Assembly (NCBI GenBank): GCA_022828445.1
Contig: JAIZZJ010000005.1
Location: 1,054,001 to 1,118,000 of the forward strand
Origin: Graphiopsis chlorocephala
Taxonomy: Eukaryota > Ascomycota > Dothideomycetes > Cladosporiales > Cladosporiaceae
Reading direction: 5' to 3'
DNA: 64,000 bases
Positions 9,812-19,427 of this stretch are shown here, in pieces (the stretch's first letter is position 1; the number at the start of each line of letters is the position of its first letter). Below the pieces are notes generated by a model that was not told where the DNA came from, ran no database searches, and saw only the letters and a program-made list of their open reading frames with translations. The translations under genes and the position numbers were made by a program.

Positions 9812-10909
9812 ATGGCTACCACAACACCCACAGTCCTCGTCATCGGCGGCACCGGCGCTCAAGGTATCCCGGTGATCGAAGGCCTAGTCCACGACAATGC
9901 ATACAAAGTCCGCGTCCTCACTCGCGATCCAATCTCTGCCCGAAGCAAAACCCTCAAAGCATTGGGAGACGTCGAACTCGTCAAAGGCACTTTCGCTAAC
10001 GAAGAAACTCTCCACCAAGGCTTCCGGGGTTGTCAATATGCATTCGTGAATATCGATGGCTTCAATTCCGGCGAGAAGACCGAGATGTACTGGGCCATCC
10101 GCGCCTACGAAATCGCGCTGGAAGAAGGCGTCAAGTTCTTCGTGTACGGGAATCTGGACTATGCGTATAAGAAATCTGGCTACGATCCCAGAGTTCGTGC
10201 TGGACATTACGATGGCAAGGGTAGGATTGGCGAGTGGATCTTGCAGCAGACGAAGACTAACGGGCATCGGATGGGCGCTGCGCTGTTCACCACTGGGCCA
10301 TACATCGAGATGGCTATCAGCGCCGGGACTATCATGACACCCACCATCGAGGACGGCGTTGTGACTTGGAGAGTACCTCTGGGCGATGGCGCCGTGGCAC
10401 ATGTCGCTCTCGACGATTGTGCTCATTACGTCCGTTGGCTCTTCGACCATCAGGACGAGTCCAACGGGATGGACCTGGAAGTTGCGATCGACCACGTCAA
10501 TTACCATGAAATCGCAGCAGCTTTCACGAAAGTGACAGGCAAGCCTGCAAGATGCATCGACCTGTCTCTCGAAGACTACTGGAAGCATGGACCGGTTGCC
10601 AGCGTACCTCGTGGGATGCCAGCGGGCTACAACTCGGTCGCTGGCGATCCATCAACGATGAGTTTCCGGGATAACTTCACTGGGTTTTGGAACATATGGA
10701 GGTTATCTGGTGGAAATCGAGGTGTTGTGCAGAGGGACTACGCACTTTTGGACCGGATTCATCCGAACAGGATTCGATCAGTCGAGCAGTGGTTGCGCCT
10801 CGAGGATGAGAAGGGAAGAAGAACGGGTCGTGGTGGCGTCTGGGAACAGGTTCAGCATTTGCAGCCGGTTCTTAAGATCACCGAAGATGGCAGGAAGGGT
10901 TTGCTCTGA
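9812..10909 (+). CDS. NmrA-like NAD(P)-binding protein
   Basis: Single exon, 365 residues. The N-terminus has a Rossmann fold with the nucleotide-binding loop GGTGAQG (residues 12-18) and an Arg-containing segment (VRVLTRD) where NADP-preferring members have a basic residue. The NmrA family covers redox-sensing regulators such as Aspergillus NmrA and human HSCARG as well as atypical short-chain dehydrogenase relatives. No classical YxxxK active site stands out, so a sensory or regulatory role is as likely as catalysis. No nitrogen-regulation gene is nearby. The start ATG is the first in the frame and sits directly before the nucleotide-binding strand. Confidence 0.88.
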   Translation: MATTTPTVLVIGGTGAQGIPVIEGLVHDNAYKVRVLTRDPISARSKTLKALGDVELVKGTFANEETLHQGFRGCQYAFVNIDGFNSGEKTEMYWAIRAYEIALEEGVKFFVYGNLDYAYKKSGYDPRVRAGHYDGKGRIGEWILQQTKTNGHRMGAALFTTGPYIEMAISAGTIMTPTIEDGVVTWRVPLGDGAVAHVALDDCAHYVRWLFDHQDESNGMDLEVAIDHVNYHEIAAAFTKVTGKPARCIDLSLEDYWKHGPVASVPRGMPAGYNSVAGDPSTMSFRDNFTGFWNIWRLSGGNRGVVQRDYALLDRIHPNRIRSVEQWLRLEDEKGRRTGRGGVWEQVQHLQPVLKITEDGRKGLL

Positions 10910-11141
10910 CGGCGGATCGGAAGGAAAAGAGTACGATTTGCGTAGACTGCTGAACGTATTGCGTTATCCTGTGGATCAGCGTACGGGCCAGAGCACTTTC
11001 GTATGCGCCAATGAAGAGTATCTTCGTCTCTCAGAACTGTGTTGCAACGTCTGTTTGTTATACAGTATCTCGAAGTACAATAGTGTCGTGGGTATCCTGT
11101 TCATAAGTCATGCATCGTAAGGTTACCGCCCAATGTCGGCA

Positions 11142-12041
11142 TCAATCATCCTCCACAACTACCGTCTCATTAAACATGAGTTCATCATCTCCACCATCTT
11201 CCTCAACGATCAACTCGTTCTCATCCTCGTCGCTATCATCAATAACAATGACTTGTTGCGGCCTAGGAGCTGGTACCCTTGATAGCTCCGCCTCGATGGC
11301 CTTAGACGATGCCAAAAACGTTTGCGCCGCCTGCATAGCCTTCTCCTTCTGCACCTTCACCCTCTCCTGCCTCGCAACCTCCCTCTTCTTCAGATGCCCT
11401 TTCAAATCCCCATGTGCCAACTTTGCAAACGCTTCCACGTCATCCTTGAGGAACATCGTGGTCAGCACTCCGGCGCTGAAATACGTCCCGTACCTCAGCA
11501 TTGGTAGGCCTGGGTGCAAGGTCAAAAGCTTCTTGGCGTGGTGCTGGCTCGGCAGTAATTGGTGCTCCTTGAGTTTGTATTTCTTAATTGCATCGGTCTT
11601 TGTGATCTTCTCCGGCCACTGCTCGCGGTCACACGTGCGACAGCAGCGCAATCCATTCATCAGGATCGCGGAGCGGGCGGACTTCTTGCCGCAGAAAACA
11701 CAGTTTTTACTGCTCCATTGCAGCAGCTCACGGAGCGGCCGCTGGCGCGCTGCAGCTTGTGCGGTCTTGTAGTCTTTGTACTTCGTTACGGCGCGGTATT
11801 GGTGGAGAAAGTGGTGGGCCCAGTTGTTTGTGTGCTGGTGCAGAGTTTTGCTGGTGGAGGCGAGGCTGAGGAGATCGGTGGAAAATGTTGCGGCGCTGGG
11901 GCTCGAGGAATACGCCTTGTCGGGGAAATGTGTGGCATACAGATATGAAGCGATTTGTTGTATGACTTCTGGCGGGAGAGAAGAGAAGTGGTCATGGGTG
12001 TGGTCGTGCCCGTGGCTGTCGCTGAGGTCAATACTAGCCAT
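11142..12041 (-). CDS. F-box protein with XPA-like zinc module
   Basis: Minus strand, single exon, 299 residues. The longer open frame begins at GTG, so I take the ATG at 12041. Residues 19-80 contain an F-box-like helix set (SLPPEVIQQIASYL) after a His/Asp-rich N-terminus. Residues 114-137 hold a four-cysteine site (CxxC, then CxxC). It is followed at 147-161 by ITKTDAIKKYKLKEHQL, closely resembling the segment after the zinc finger of DNA-repair protein XPA/Rad14. A basic coiled region (about 210-245) and an acidic tail (about 275-299) complete it. F-box proteins usually recruit substrates to SCF ubiquitin ligases. The XPA-like part could bind DNA or a substrate; this is inference. It is convergent with the NmrA-like gene. 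Confidence 0.82.
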   Translation of the reverse strand: MASIDLSDSHGHDHTHDHFSSLPPEVIQQIASYLYATHFPDKAYSSSPSAATFSTDLLSLASTSKTLHQHTNNWAHHFLHQYRAVTKYKDYKTAQAAARQRPLRELLQWSSKNCVFCGKKSARSAILMNGLRCCRTCDREQWPEKITKTDAIKKYKLKEHQLLPSQHHAKKLLTLHPGLPMLRYGTYFSAGVLTTMFLKDDVEAFAKLAHGDLKGHLKKREVARQERVKVQKEKAMQAAQTFLASSKAIEAELSRVPAPRPQQVIVIDDSDEDENELIVEEDGGDDELMFNETVVVEDD

Positions 12042-12365
12042 GCTGGGCGTTACTGCCACCCTGTTCTGCTAGGGTAGCTGAGAAGAGAGTGTGTTGCGGC
12101 ATGGATAGTTGATGCGTGTGAGGAGGCGTCCTTGATTGAGAGCTGTATGCGATCGAGCATGCAAGTCAGTCGAGCTTGGCGCTTCAATGTTGGACCCTGT
12201 CACTGTCACATGCCAATCTTCAGAGCAACATGAACGTACTACAATGCCTGCGCATGACTTTACGTACAGTGATCTCTATGGCCATGAACTCACTCTGTGG
12301 CACTATCGAAATGTATCGCTATATAATGTACAAACTTCATGCTTGAGACAAATCTTTTCCCTTTC
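12042..12365. other. Intergenic region, no gene seen
   Basis: About 320 bases between the F-box gene start and the DBP4 stop, both on the minus strand. It should hold the DBP4 3' UTR and the F-box gene promoter. Confidence 0.4.
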
Positions 12366-14792
12366 TCAACCAAGCAAGCGAGCAGCCTCAGCTTCAAGGT
12401 CGTCCATAGTCTCAATTTCTCTCCGACCTTGCGGCTCTTCCTCCGGCATATCGCGCTGGAACCACTTCTTCTGCTTCTTCCTAGGCTGCTCCTCCTCAGA
12501 CTCACTAGCATCCTGCTCATGCTCCGAGGCAGAAGCAGCATCAGCCAAGAAGTTGGCCATGGCATCCTCACCGCCGTCGTCGAATTCCATGCCCTCGCCA
12601 GCATCCTCATCATCAGATCCTTCGGCCTCAGCACGCTCCCTTTCTTTGCGCTTCTCCTTCTTTGCCCTCCTCTTCTCCTTAACCAATTGCTTGTCATCGA
12701 CATCGGCCGCCTTGACTCTCTCGGCTTCTTCTTCCAAGAACTTGCGACGCTGGTCTTCTGCCTCGCCGCGAGCACGGAAGTCCTTCTCGTCCTCGAGCTC
12801 GTAGAGCTGGTGCGCGTTGCCGTCGTCGTCGAAGACGAGTTTCTGTCCGGCACCCTTGAGTTTGAGAAGTTGCTTCTTCGATTTGAGCATCTTTTCGCGC
12901 CTCTTCGAGTCCAGCACAAGACCTTCTTTCGCGCCTGGGATGTGGATGGTTTTGGCGTATTCTTCGGTCTCTTGCGGAGCGGCATCCGAATCAGAGTCAC
13001 CCTCGGCAGGAATGCGTCTCTTGATATCGAATAGGTCGTCGTCGGATTGCTGTTCGCCATCGAGCTTGCCGGCGTCGACATCTGATCCATCCTCGTCGTT
13101 GTGGCGGATCTTGGCGTAGTGGTCTGCGAGAATGTCCTGGTTCTGGCGCTGGAACATGCGATCGTACTTCGTGCGGACGCCATTGTTCTTGTCCTTGAGT
13201 TTGTCCTTCGCATCCTTCTCGTCGCCACTGCCTTCCTCGGACTCCGACTCGGATACAGCAGCTTGTCTTGATGCGTTCTTGCGCTTCTTGACTTCTTCTG
13301 CATCAGCCTTGAGGAACTTGATCTTGGGTGCACCAGGCAGACCAAGACTAGCAGCATACTCCTCTAGAGGGTACTTCTCCAGCTTGAAGATGCCCTTGTC
13401 TTTTTGAACGTGCAGACTTCGTACGTATGAAGCAAAAGCTTTCTGACCGAGGTACTTCAACTGAGGGTCCTGGAAGGACATCGACTGTAGCTGATTCTTG
13501 ATACTCGCTTGCTTCTTCTCGCGAACGTTGATGCGCTCGATGGGCACCTTCTTCGCTTCTAGTCGCTCAAGCATGCCTTCTTCTTCACTAGGGTCGAGGA
13601 AAAGGACGGCACGTCCTTCTTTATCGTATCGTGCTGTACGTCCTACACGGTGGATGTACGTGTCCGCATCTTCTGGGCAATCTACTTGCACGACCCAATC
13701 AACAGCGGGGAAGTCGAGACCACGTGCTGCTACGTCAGTAGCGAAGAGACAGCTGTGTTGGGCATTTGTGAACTTCTGGGTGATCTCGAGACGTGCAGTT
13801 TGCTTCTGTCTTCCGTAGAGATGCAGGAGTGGGATACCAGGTTGCATGTGGCGGAACGCCTCGTACACAAATCGAACTTGCTTGCCGGAAGACAAGAAGA
13901 CAATGATCTTGGCTTTCTTCGTGTTTTGGATAAAAGACCATAGAGTGTCCAGTTTGGTTGGCAGTGGTGTAAGAACATAATTTTGCTGCAGCTTCTTGGG
14001 TGTGGCCACAGTAGCAGTCTCGTGGACCGAGATGTACTCAGGATCGCGCAATGACAGTCTTGCTAGATCTGACACACGCTTCGTCTGTGTCGCACTGAAC
14101 AGCATGGTTTGTCTCTCTCTTGGCAGGTAGTCGACAATGGCGTCCACGTCCTTTTGGAAACCCATGTCCAGAATGCGATCCGCCTCGTCCAGCACCAGCA
14201 TCTGAAGCATGTCCACATTGAACGCGGCCGTTTGACTGAGATGCTGCAAGATTCTTCCAGGCGTACACACAACAATGTTCATCCTCGTAAGCGCGTCCTG
14301 CTCTTCCCTCAAGCCCTTGCCGCCAATGATCAAGCCCGCCGCGAATAAATGTCCTTTGCGACCAAGCAGGCGTAAGACATCAAAGATCTGAATCGCCAAC
14401 TCTCTTGTAGGCGAGATGATCATGGCACCAAGGCCAGCGTCCGGTCCGATGCATTGCGTGCGATACAAGTTTTCCAGTACAGGAATGAGGAAAGCCAGAG
14501 TCTTGCCGCTACCAGTTCTTGCTGCTCCCAAAATGTCGGAGCCCTTCAGCGCGACTGGGATAGCCTTCTTCTGAATGTCCGTCAATGTGGTGAAGTGTGT
14601 TGCAGAAAGTCCATCGCGAGTCTCTTTGCTCAGAGGAAGATCTTCGAAAGTGGTTACTGCGGCCTTCGGGTCCAGCTCTTCGACGGCCTTTTGCAGAGTC
14701 TCGAGGTCGACCTCGTTGCGCTTTCGCTTGAGGGGGCGTGTCTGCTTCTTGACCTTGGTCGGGCGCGTGCGACCAGTCAGATGAGGCGCCAT
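12366..14792 (-). CDS. DBP4: ATP-dependent RNA helicase Dbp4 (Hca4)
   Basis: Minus strand, single exon, 808 residues, close to the usual Dbp4 length. The DEAD-box core includes the Q motif (TDIQKKAIP), motif I AARTGSGKT, motif II DEAD, motif III SAT and motif VI HRVGRTAR. The C-terminal third is lysine- and glutamate-rich with acidic stretches and coiled segments, as in Dbp4. Its family acts in the nucleolus on the pre-rRNA of the small ribosomal subunit and is linked to U14 snoRNA release. The ATG at 14792 faces the J-domain gene across 293 bases, suggesting a shared divergent promoter. Confidence 0.95.
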   Translation of the reverse strand: MAPHLTGRTRPTKVKKQTRPLKRKRNEVDLETLQKAVEELDPKAAVTTFEDLPLSKETRDGLSATHFTTLTDIQKKAIPVALKGSDILGAARTGSGKTLAFLIPVLENLYRTQCIGPDAGLGAMIISPTRELAIQIFDVLRLLGRKGHLFAAGLIIGGKGLREEQDALTRMNIVVCTPGRILQHLSQTAAFNVDMLQMLVLDEADRILDMGFQKDVDAIVDYLPRERQTMLFSATQTKRVSDLARLSLRDPEYISVHETATVATPKKLQQNYVLTPLPTKLDTLWSFIQNTKKAKIIVFLSSGKQVRFVYEAFRHMQPGIPLLHLYGRQKQTARLEITQKFTNAQHSCLFATDVAARGLDFPAVDWVVQVDCPEDADTYIHRVGRTARYDKEGRAVLFLDPSEEEGMLERLEAKKVPIERINVREKKQASIKNQLQSMSFQDPQLKYLGQKAFASYVRSLHVQKDKGIFKLEKYPLEEYAASLGLPGAPKIKFLKADAEEVKKRKNASRQAAVSESESEEGSGDEKDAKDKLKDKNNGVRTKYDRMFQRQNQDILADHYAKIRHNDEDGSDVDAGKLDGEQQSDDDLFDIKRRIPAEGDSDSDAAPQETEEYAKTIHIPGAKEGLVLDSKRREKMLKSKKQLLKLKGAGQKLVFDDDGNAHQLYELEDEKDFRARGEAEDQRRKFLEEEAERVKAADVDDKQLVKEKRRAKKEKRKERERAEAEGSDDEDAGEGMEFDDGGEDAMANFLADAASASEHEQDASESEEEQPRKKQKKWFQRDMPEEEPQGRREIETMDDLEAEAARLLG

Positions 14793-15085
14793 GATTGTGT
14801 GGTGGTTTGATTATGTATTGGTGTAGCAAAAGTCCAGCTCTTCCGTCCAAGGTCCAAATCTCGAACTTTTGCCCTCTCAGAGAAATGCTCACAAGCCGAT
14901 CTTCTTAGCGCTGTACGTGAGTGGGGCCGAAGCTTCAACGGCCCGCCTCCACATCCAGCTCGGCCAGTCAGATAAGATAAGCTGAGGCTCTATTGATCAA
15001 TTCAAGGTTAACTTGAGCTCTTTGCCGTTCGAGACACTTTTGCTTCACCACACCAAAGCGCAGACTGCGACTGCATCAAACAACC
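14793..15085. promoter_or_regulatory. Divergent promoter between DBP4 and the J-domain gene
   Basis: 293 bases separate two ATGs pointing away from each other. The segment contains a tandem GATAAGATAAG at 14971-14981, two overlapping GATA-factor sites. Both genes belong to RNA metabolism, so co-regulation is plausible but not shown. Confidence 0.5.
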
Positions 15086-15829
15086 ATGGCGGAACCACAG
15101 AAAGATCTCGACAAATTGCGCGCCGAGCAGGAGAAGGACGACGCCGACATCCTCGATGAGCTCGAGAAAGAGTCAAAAGCCTTTGACAAGGTAGGTGATC
15201 CTCGCATTGCTTGTTGTCGCATCCTCCATTTGAAGTAAACTCACGCTCCCTAGGACACAGAAATTGAACGTATCCTAGGCGCCTTCCGTGCAAACGCCTA
15301 TGACGTGCTCGATCTACAACCTGGTGTACCCGACGAAGACATCAGGAAGACCTATCGCAAAAAGTCACTCCTGATCCACCCCGACAAGACCACCAACCCG
15401 CGCGCGCCCGATGCTTTCGATCGCCTCGCCGGCGCCCACCAGGCTCTACTCGACGAAACAAAACGTGGCCACCTTGACGAAGCGATCGCAGACGCTCGCA
15501 TGCTTCTCATCCGCGAACGCAAACTCACCAAAGACTCCGAGGAAGTGAAGGACCCGGACCGCGAGTTCATGCGCGCATGGAAAGAAAAAGTCAAGTACGT
15601 GCTTGCGGACAACGAGATGAGGCGCGCAAGGCAGGCGAAGGCTGCGATGAGGGACGAGGGTCGCCAGCAGCGCAAGGAGGAAGAGGAGCTCGCCGAGCGA
15701 AAGCGCAAGAGGGAGCACGCGCAAGACTGGGAAAAGACGAGGGATGACAGGATTGGCAACTGGAGGGACTTCCAGAAGAAGGAAGAGGCGAAGAAGACCA
15801 AGAAGAAGAAGATGAAGGTGCTTGGCTGA
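15086..15829 (+). CDS. Splicing-associated J-domain protein, Spf31/DNAJC8-like
   Basis: Two exons (15086-15190 and 15254-15829, intron of 63 bases) give 226 residues. The J domain is at about residues 48-110 with the HPD motif at 77-79 that stimulates Hsp70 ATPase. The C-terminal half is a long charged helix rich in Arg, Lys and Glu, ending in a lysine-rich tail that looks like a nuclear localisation signal. Domain order and length match human DNAJC8 and fission yeast Spf31, which associate with the spliceosome. The intron falls before the J domain, between a Lys and an Asp codon. Confidence 0.88.
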
Positions 15830-16020
15830 GAGGGCAGTGAAAACGTTTGATGAAGACGACGGCATGATATTCAGATTTCCCTGGCATTGCGTTCTTGCGC
15901 GTGTAGGGCTTAGCAAGGCGTTCGGTGGACACATGAGGGATGAAACAAAAAAGGTTGTTTCGTGGGTACTGATCACGCAGCGGATATGAAGACGAAATAA
16001 GAGGTGTTCTCCATCAACTA

Positions 16021-16110
16021 GCACTTGTGGTCTAGCGGTTACGATTCTCGCTTAGGGCTGTCGAAAGACATCAAATGCGAGAGGTCCCAGGTTCGAGTCC
16101 TGGCAAGTGC
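16021..16110 (+). tRNA. tRNA-Pro (anticodon AGG) with an 18-base intron
   Basis: A 7-base acceptor stem pairs GCACTTG with CAAGTGC. The A box (TGGTCTAGCGG) and B box (GGTTCGAGTCC) are present. The anticodon stem CTCGC/GCGAG encloses the loop TTAGGGT with anticodon AGG. It is interrupted after position 37 by an 18-base intron (16058-16075), the canonical site for nuclear tRNA introns. The mature length is 72 bases. A TTTT terminator follows at 16117-16120. Confidence 0.94.
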
Positions 16111-17216
16111 CAATTCTTTTGCCTTTGTGATGACACCTTTGACGGACTTGACAGTACGTTAGCAATGCGTGATCGTCAATGTTGTTTTAGCCATGGACAT
16201 CTCTCCATCTATTAATTTATCGGAACGGATCGGAGTTCAGAAGCTCTCGAGGACCTTGCATCAGAACTGCGCCATCGATATTGCCAGCAGGTGCCTTCGG
16301 CCCCTAAAGTATTTTCTTGATAACCTTTGCAACGAGGGCAACCAGCATCCTGAGGTGTCTTTCCATAGTGCTAGATGTTGGGACTGTAAGCTGAAAACAT
16401 CTGCTCAGTTTCCTTAGCAGGTGATATTGACAGTGTGTCCGGGTACAACCATTGCAGGTAACCACTCGGTGCTCCCTCCACAGGCATCTTGCTACCATAT
16501 TGTCGAGTCCGTCAAAAACATCGTCAGAAAAGCAAAATACTCGGCACTTGCCAGGACTCACGATACTCACGACAGGCTGGGTATTTTCACGGTGGACGCG
16601 AGCGCGTGCTGCAAGTTTTAGGAAATGAAAGACCGACGCTGGATCGACTTATTCGAGAAGCGATCACAGCATAGTGCTCTTGGCGCTTTTGCATTTAGTA
16701 ATCCCAAACTGATCAGGCTGAAAACCACTGCTGTATGTTGCGCTATGTCAGCTGGTCCCGGTGGAGCGCCACCGTCGCCACGCGAAACGTATGTCAGCAC
16801 GCCAAGCTACCGCTAAATAACATTGCCTACGACGACTGGATGCCCGTATAAAACATTGGCGAGAATGGCTCAATTCTGCGTTGGTGGAACGTGTGAATCC
16901 TGAAGAGTGCCTCGCTGTAGTGCTGACAAGAAGTGTCCGAGCCCGTATGATCTCTCGTCTTGAACACCTCCGGTTGCCCACGCTGACTGGCGCATGCTAG
17001 AAACCGGACACACGCTTTTCACGCACGCAGACACGCCATGCGCGGACCTAAGTGGGAAACTTTGCTTCCACTGATAGTGCAGACGATCGCCTTTGCAGCC
17101 CCTCAAAAGTCAAGCTAGCTTTTCACTTATGTGAAGTGCTCTTCGAATCTCGAGATTACGAACGGTCTGAGTGCGGTTTCAGCGACGAGTGAAGTTAATA
17201 GCTCAGACCTCAGACA
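16111..17216. other. Intergenic region, no gene seen
   Basis: About 1.1 kb after the tRNA. Only short open frames occur and none resembles a known family. It should contain the promoter of the DUF6594-like locus. Confidence 0.45.
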
Positions 17217-18289
17217 ATGTCGTCGCCAAATGGAGCATTCGATAGCAATTCATCGAGAAATCCGAGCCCTAGCGCTCGTGGAGCCTCCGGAGGTCTGAGG
17301 GCGACGCCCCAGGTCGACAATATATTGCATGATCCAAATCTCACAACCACGCATCCTTCCGCGACGGAAACCACTGATACTCAAGATCCCACAACTAACC
17401 CGAATGATTGGAGCTCCAAGATAACAGACGATTATGAGGAACAAGCAGGACTGTACAACTTCGCGGAAGAGTTGCGCAACTGCAATCCACCAGTAGAGCC
17501 GTGGTTCTTGGAGAATTCAAGACTCCGTGGGATCTACATACTCTGGCTGAACAAGCGGCTCGCCATGAGCCGAAAGGACATACTTGAGCGCCAGCAACCA
17601 TGAGACAAGGACATGGAAAAATTGGGCAAGGTTCTCCATCTGTAGAGTAAGCTTCCGCGTGCCGCCCAGAAGTCCTGAAAGGCGTGACTGTGTTGAACTT
17701 GATTACAGCGGAGGCGGCGCGAGACCTTCAGATCATAAGATCTCTGGACTTCTTGACCCCTGCACAGCAAGAAGTCCTTCATCGGCGGACGGTCCACTAC
17801 TTCCCGAAGACGGCAGCGAGTATGCTGCCCGACGTCAAACCGTTCGAATCCGAAAACTACCGTCGACTCAGCGCCGATCATGGGATCGTGACTAGCAATG
17901 TGTGAGAATTTCCGCGTCGGTATCTACCAAAACAAATATCCTGGCCCAAAGACGAGAAGCTATCTCGCAAGGATCTCTACGACGCAGGGATTTACGCGCC
18001 GCAAAGACTGTCAAGCACGGCAGACCGACTCGCAAGGTTCATTATTGCCACAAGTTATGCGCTCTTCATCTTAGTGCCGATGTTCATAATGGCTCTGCGG
18101 CAGAATCCGGCGAAGAACCTGGTCACGACGACTGTTGCAGTGGTGCTGTTTGTTTCTATTTTCTCGGTTTCGCTCAAGCTGCCCAATAATCAGATGTTGT
18201 CGGCTACTGTTGGGTATGCTGCTGTGCTCATGGTGTTCGTAGGGCTGACTTTCTGCGCCGTCGTGACTGGTATTTTTGATCGGACGTGA
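17217..18289 (+). pseudogene. Broken DUF6594 membrane protein gene
   Basis: Three pieces together resemble a DUF6594 family protein, a fungal membrane family with an N-terminal helical part and a C-terminal trio of membrane helices. Piece one (17217-17603) has a family-like N-terminus and stops at TGA 17601, with another TAG at 17643. Piece two (from about 17660) lies in a different frame and stops at TGA 17903. Piece three continues in that same frame and encodes the three C-terminal membrane segments ending YAAVLMVFVG at the family-typical place. I could not find introns that remove the stops without deleting the conserved core. The TGA stops could have come from CGA codons by C-to-T change. 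Sequencing error or unusual splicing remains possible. Confidence 0.6.
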
Positions 18290-18610
18290 GGTCGTGACGG
18301 AGCGCGGAATTGTCGCCTGGTTGACATGCTCAGATATGTACTGGTCTAGTTCGCTTCCACTTGTTTCTTAGTTTCGTGCGCGAAAATATAGGGCATTAGA
18401 GCTTAGAACATTGTTTCTCTCGAAATCCTTGAAAGGTAAAAGTGAAGGCAGCGCGATGGATACGTACTAGCATTTTCACTTACTCCACGTGACAGGGTTT
18501 GTTACCCGTCCCTGCCTCTTCTCTTACGAGTACGACTGGCTTTTCCTGAGCTCTTTCAAACATTTTCTCCGTCCTCACGCACCACAATCGACACTGGACA
18601 GCATCATGAG
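18290..18610. other. Intergenic region, no gene seen
   Basis: About 320 bases between the broken DUF6594 locus and the F-box-like gene. No feature stands out. Confidence 0.4.
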
Positions 18611-19427
18611 ATGCCACCCATACGTACAGCCAAGCAAAGCGGCAAGCGCACCGCCAGACCCCAGAAGCAGAGAGTCAGTAGCCGTGTAGAGTCGCAGGCT
18701 GTGTCGCGTAGAAAGGCAGGGGCCACAACAGATAAGCCCTACACGGAGGAGGACATAAGCCCAGAACTTGCCGAGTTGATGGATTCCGCACCATAGTAAG
18801 TCCACCATCCATTTCCTGGACCGAATGTCATTCTAACTCGGTGACAGCTTTGACGCGGTGGACGTGCCAGCACGCGACGCGGTGCTTGGAGTACCAGAAC
18901 TGCTCGAGAACACACTGTACTTCACTGGATTCAGGACTTTGCTCTGTTCAGTCTTGCGAGTCAACAAGCACTTCAACGCCAGTGTGGCTGCCTCACCACG
19001 CTTACAGAGAGCTATGTTCGAGAGCTTCACACCATTCGCAGCGAGACCGGCAGACCCTTCTAGGCATTTTCTTATCAACGACGCGCTGCTTGTCGACACG
19101 TTCCAGTTCCCCGGAACGATGACTTCCTGGTATTTCGGCAGATACTGCTGGTCCAGCTCGCAGTTGCAGACGTGCAAATGGGACCATTTTCTCAAGATCT
19201 TCGCCCAGTCCTGCTACACCAGGGAAGGTAGCAAAATGGCAGCCGGGTGGCGCAAGCTGCGTGTTCTTTCGCCCCTGGACAACAGCCTTACCTGTCGAGT
19301 TCAGATCGGTGGTGGTGCTATCGAGGAGTTTCCTGTTAATGTGACTCTGGGCGAGATTTATGATCTGGGCCAGTCGAGGATTCGAGCGAAGAGACAGGTG
19401 GGTGTGGTATTTGGCTTATGGGAGTAA
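18611..19427 (+). CDS. F-box-like protein
   Basis: Two exons (18611-18795 and 18848-19427, intron of 52 bases) join through a split Tyr codon into 254 residues. After a basic N-terminus comes an F-box-like stretch, VLGVPELLENTLYF followed by LLCSVLRVNKHF and a SPRLQRAMF motif. This order is typical of the many small F-box-like proteins of dothideomycetes. The rest is unassigned. An ATG five bases upstream (18606) is out of frame. A GTGGGT donor near 19396 could add a further exon, but the resulting C-terminus is not convincing. The role as a ubiquitin-ligase adaptor is inferred from the motif only. Confidence 0.72.

Noticed and set aside
9884..10588. 234-codon frame antisense to the NmrA-like gene
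   Set aside because: Shadow of the sense gene with no recognisable domain.
12290..13357. 355-codon frame overlapping DBP4 on the same strand in another frame
   Set aside because: It is very rich in Arg and Ser, the usual product of reading Lys/Glu-rich codons out of frame; the DBP4 frame carries the domains.
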